From Pollutimonas sp035515055 (GTDB lineage: Bacteria > Pseudomonadota > Gammaproteobacteria > Burkholderiales > Burkholderiaceae_B): a stretch of DNA of 64,000 nt. Under the pieces are notes generated by a model. It was not told the DNA's origin. It was given only the letters and a program-made list of their open reading frames with translations, and did no database searches. Positions 60,674-64,000 of this stretch are shown here, one piece after another. Within the stretch, counting starts at the first letter, position 1; every line of letters starts with the position of its first letter. The stretch covers positions 16,665 through 80,664 of the forward strand of contig DATJBV010000062.1 in assembly GCA_035515055.1 (NCBI GenBank), read 5' to 3'. The position numbers were made by a program, and so were the translations under genes.

Positions 60674-62548
60674 CTAGTCTTGTTTGGGCTTCCAGATCTG
60701 GCCGATGGAGATGCTTTGCAGTTTGCGCTTGCTGCCGTACCACAGGTTCACGAGGGCGCGCACGCCGACGATGGACGAGAACATCGAGGTCAGGATACCG
60801 ATGCAGTGAACGACGGCGAAACCGCGGATGGGTCCGGTGCCGAAGGCCAGCAGCGACAGCCCTACGATGAGCGTGGTCAGGTTGGAGTCGAGTATGGTGC
60901 CCCAGGCGCGCTCGAACCCCAAGTGGATGGCCTGCTGCGGTGACGCGCCCGCGCGCAGCTCTTCGCGTATGCGTTCGTTGATCAGGACGTTGGAGTCGAT
61001 GGCCATGCCCAGCGTGAGGGCAATGGCCGCAATGCCCGGCAGCGTCAGCGTGGCCTGCAACATGGACAGCACCGCAAGCAATAGCAGCACGTTGAATGCC
61101 AGCCCTAGTGTCGAGAACACGCCGAACAGGCGGTAATAGACAATGATGAAGACCGCGATGGCAATAAAGCCGTATAGCGTCGAGTAAAAGCCCTTGGCGA
61201 TGTTGTCGGCGCCCAGGCTTGGCCCGATGGTGCGCTCTTCAATAATTTCCATAGGCGCGGCCAGCGCGCCGGCGCGCAGCAGCAGCGAGGTGTCGGCCGC
61301 TTCCTGGGCCGTCATGCTGCCGGTGATCTGGACCTGTCCGCCCGGGATTTCGCTGCGGATAACGGGCGCGGTGACGACTTCGCCTTTGCCTTGCTCGAAC
61401 AGCACGATGGCCATGCGCTTGTTGATATTGTTGCGGGTGACGTCGCGGAAAATTCTGGAACCCTTGGAGTCCAGGGTCAGGTTGACTGAAGGCTGCTGCG
61501 TTTGCTGGTCGCGGCCGGGTTGGGCATCTTGCAGGTTTTCACCGGTAAGAATCACCTGGCGGCGCAGCAGCAGGGGGCGGCCGTCGCGGTCGTTATAGCG
61601 TTCCAGGCCAAACGGGACGGTGCCGGCGTTAAGGGCTGCGATCGCGCTCGGCGAGTCGTCGACCATGCGGATTTCCAGCGTAGCCGTGCGGCCGAGGATT
61701 TCCTTGGCTTTCGCCACATCTTGCACGCCAGGCAACTGGACGACGATACGGTCGGCGCCTTGTTGCTGAATGATGGGTTCGGCAACGCCGAGTTCGTTGA
61801 TACGATTGTGCAGGGTGGTGATGTTTTGTTTCAACGCATTGCTTTGCACCTGCGTTACCGCTGCTTCCGTCAGTCTGCCTATAAGGGCGAACTCGCCCGC
61901 GCCGGCCCTGCCGTTGGTGAACGTCATGTCTGGCATGGCGCGGCGCAACTCGGAGGCCCCCGCGTCGCGAGCGTCTTCTGTTTCGAACGTGGAAACGATG
62001 GACAAGTCGCTGCGCTCGATCCCGCCTACTTTTACCTTGGCTTCGCGCAGGGTGTTGCGCGCGTCGTTTGCCAGCGAGTCATAGCGCCCGGTCAGGGCGC
62101 CGCGCATGTCGACCTGCAGCAGGAAGTGCACCCCGCCGCGCAAGTCCAGGCCCAGGTACATGGGATTGGCGCCCATGGCGGAGAGCCAGTTTGGCGAGGC
62201 AGGCAGCAGGTTCAGCGCCACCGTATAGCTGGGATTGGCCGGATCGGGATTAAGCGTTTTTTCGATCAGGTCTTTCGCCTTGAGCTGTACGTCGGCCGAA
62301 TCGAACCGAACCCTTACGGTCCCGATGGGGCCGTTTTGTTCGAAATAGGCGCTCGTCGGATTGAGCTTGCTGCTTTCCAACAGGCTTTGCACCCGATCCA
62401 GCACGGCGTTGTCCACCTTGACGGTGGATTTGGCGCCGGCAATCTGCACCGCGGGTGACTCCCCGAAAAAATTGGGTAACGTATACAGCAGACCTATTAT
62501 CAGGGCTACGGCTACGGTGAGATATTTCCAGAGAGGATAGCGGTTCAT
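60674..62548 (-). CDS. secD: protein-export membrane protein SecD
   Basis: A 624-aa partner of SecF with one N-terminal helix, a large periplasmic region (LDLRGGVHFLLQVDM; ELGVAEPIIQQQGADRIVVQ; PVIRSEIPGGQVQITG) and five C-terminal helices with the LTLGMAIDSNVLINERIREE motif. It lies 64 bp after yajC. Confidence 0.95.
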   Translation of the reverse strand: MNRYPLWKYLTVAVALIIGLLYTLPNFFGESPAVQIAGAKSTVKVDNAVLDRVQSLLESSKLNPTSAYFEQNGPIGTVRVRFDSADVQLKAKDLIEKTLNPDPANPSYTVALNLLPASPNWLSAMGANPMYLGLDLRGGVHFLLQVDMRGALTGRYDSLANDARNTLREAKVKVGGIERSDLSIVSTFETEDARDAGASELRRAMPDMTFTNGRAGAGEFALIGRLTEAAVTQVQSNALKQNITTLHNRINELGVAEPIIQQQGADRIVVQLPGVQDVAKAKEILGRTATLEIRMVDDSPSAIAALNAGTVPFGLERYNDRDGRPLLLRRQVILTGENLQDAQPGRDQQTQQPSVNLTLDSKGSRIFRDVTRNNINKRMAIVLFEQGKGEVVTAPVIRSEIPGGQVQITGSMTAQEAADTSLLLRAGALAAPMEIIEERTIGPSLGADNIAKGFYSTLYGFIAIAVFIIVYYRLFGVFSTLGLAFNVLLLLAVLSMLQATLTLPGIAAIALTLGMAIDSNVLINERIREELRAGASPQQAIHLGFERAWGTILDSNLTTLIVGLSLLAFGTGPIRGFAVVHCIGILTSMFSSIVGVRALVNLWYGSKRKLQSISIGQIWKPKQD

Positions 62549-62612
62549 CGTCGATCAAATAGGCCAAAGCGGGGAAAGAGCCCCGGACGCGGTCCGGGGT
62601 GCGCACATCGGA

Positions 62613-62957
62613 TCAGAGCGCCTTGATGGTGCCTTTAGGCAGGATCGAGGTGACGGCGGTGCGTTGCAATACGGTCTCGACGGGCTTGTCGCCCAGCATG
62701 CTGATTTCGATCGTGACGTAGCTGTCGTTGACCTTGGTTACTTTACCGAGCAAGCCGCCAGTCGTGATGACTTCGTCGCCTTTGGCCAGGGCCGCCACCA
62801 TGTTGCGGTGCTCTTTCTGGCGTTTCATTTGCGGACGAATCATCAGGAAGTACAGAATGACGAACATCAGGATGATGGGCAGCATGCCCATCAGCGCGTT
62901 TTCCCCGCCGGCGGCGGCTTGTGCGGTAATCAGTGTCAAGGTGTCAATTGCGGGCAT
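62613..62957 (-). CDS. yajC: preprotein translocase accessory subunit YajC
   Basis: A 114-aa single-pass inner-membrane protein (helix around 22-42, LPIILMFVILYFLMIRPQMK) followed by KGDEVITTGGLLGKVTKV, the family signature. AGGAGC precedes the ATG. It lies between tgt and secD, the standard operon position. Confidence 0.95.
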   Translation of the reverse strand: MPAIDTLTLITAQAAAGGENALMGMLPIILMFVILYFLMIRPQMKRQKEHRNMVAALAKGDEVITTGGLLGKVTKVNDSYVTIEISMLGDKPVETVLQRTAVTSILPKGTIKAL

Positions 62958-63009
62958 CGAATGCTCCTGAGGTTTGTTTGGTTAACTTTATATTGTAGCG
63001 ATATCTGGG

Positions 63010-64000
<991 letters not shown>

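Overview
The window is a GC-rich, gene-dense piece of a betaproteobacterial chromosome, most likely Burkholderiales, family Alcaligenaceae (Bordetella, Pusillimonas or a relative). This rests on conserved gene orders (TPR protein-lolB-ispE-tRNAGln-prs-rplY-pth-ychF; tgt-yajC-secD-secF; miaB-phoH-ybeY-corC-lnt), the coq7 type, the NsrR/NnrS/globin set and a cluster resembling the Bordetella lipid A glucosamine-modification locus. No insertion sequence, phage gene, CRISPR array or replication origin was seen.

Layout. 1-983: end of a membrane protein and coq7. 984-1462: a probable small RNA gene with its own promoter and terminator; one of its loops copies the 16S anti-Shine-Dalgarno tail. 1463-14267: a surface-polysaccharide locus with a WecA-type initiating transferase, TviB/TviC-type enzymes for amino-uronic acid, a MurJ/MviN-type flippase, three GT4 genes (one a tandem double enzyme), an AsnB-type amidotransferase and, convergently, a phosphomannomutase/phosphoglucomutase. 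14409-15821: GlcD-type flavin oxidase. 15828-20098: a four-gene minus-strand operon with homogentisate dioxygenase, a DUF2783 protein, an FAD monooxygenase and an unusual metallo-beta-lactamase-fold protein, behind a clear promoter and palindromic operator. 20099-28789: housekeeping block. 28794-34403: acyl-CoA ligase, chemoreceptor, serA, MarR regulator. 34400-36608: nitric-oxide response operon (truncated globin, NnrS, NsrR) with an NsrR-type operator over the promoter. 36678-39481: GT2, GtrA-like and YdjC-type deacetylase genes, then a GNAT enzyme. 40464-45018: all seven molybdenum-cofactor genes in two convergent units. 45263-50401: peroxiredoxin, two transporters, bioB and a SCO/PCuAC copper pair. 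50489-50822: tRNA Ala-Glu-Asp operon. 51218-54136: sensor GGDEF-EAL protein. 54127-64000: lnt, corC, ybeY, phoH, miaB, secF, secD, yajC, tgt (cut by the window edge).

Most of the window is ordinary core genome. The parts worth following up are the small RNA with the anti-Shine-Dalgarno loop, the operator-controlled homogentisate cluster whose MBL-fold member has lost one metal site, the lgm-like sugar-lipid cluster without its final transferase, the fused double GT4, and the fact that all nine convergent protein-gene pairs overlap or lie within 8 bp.
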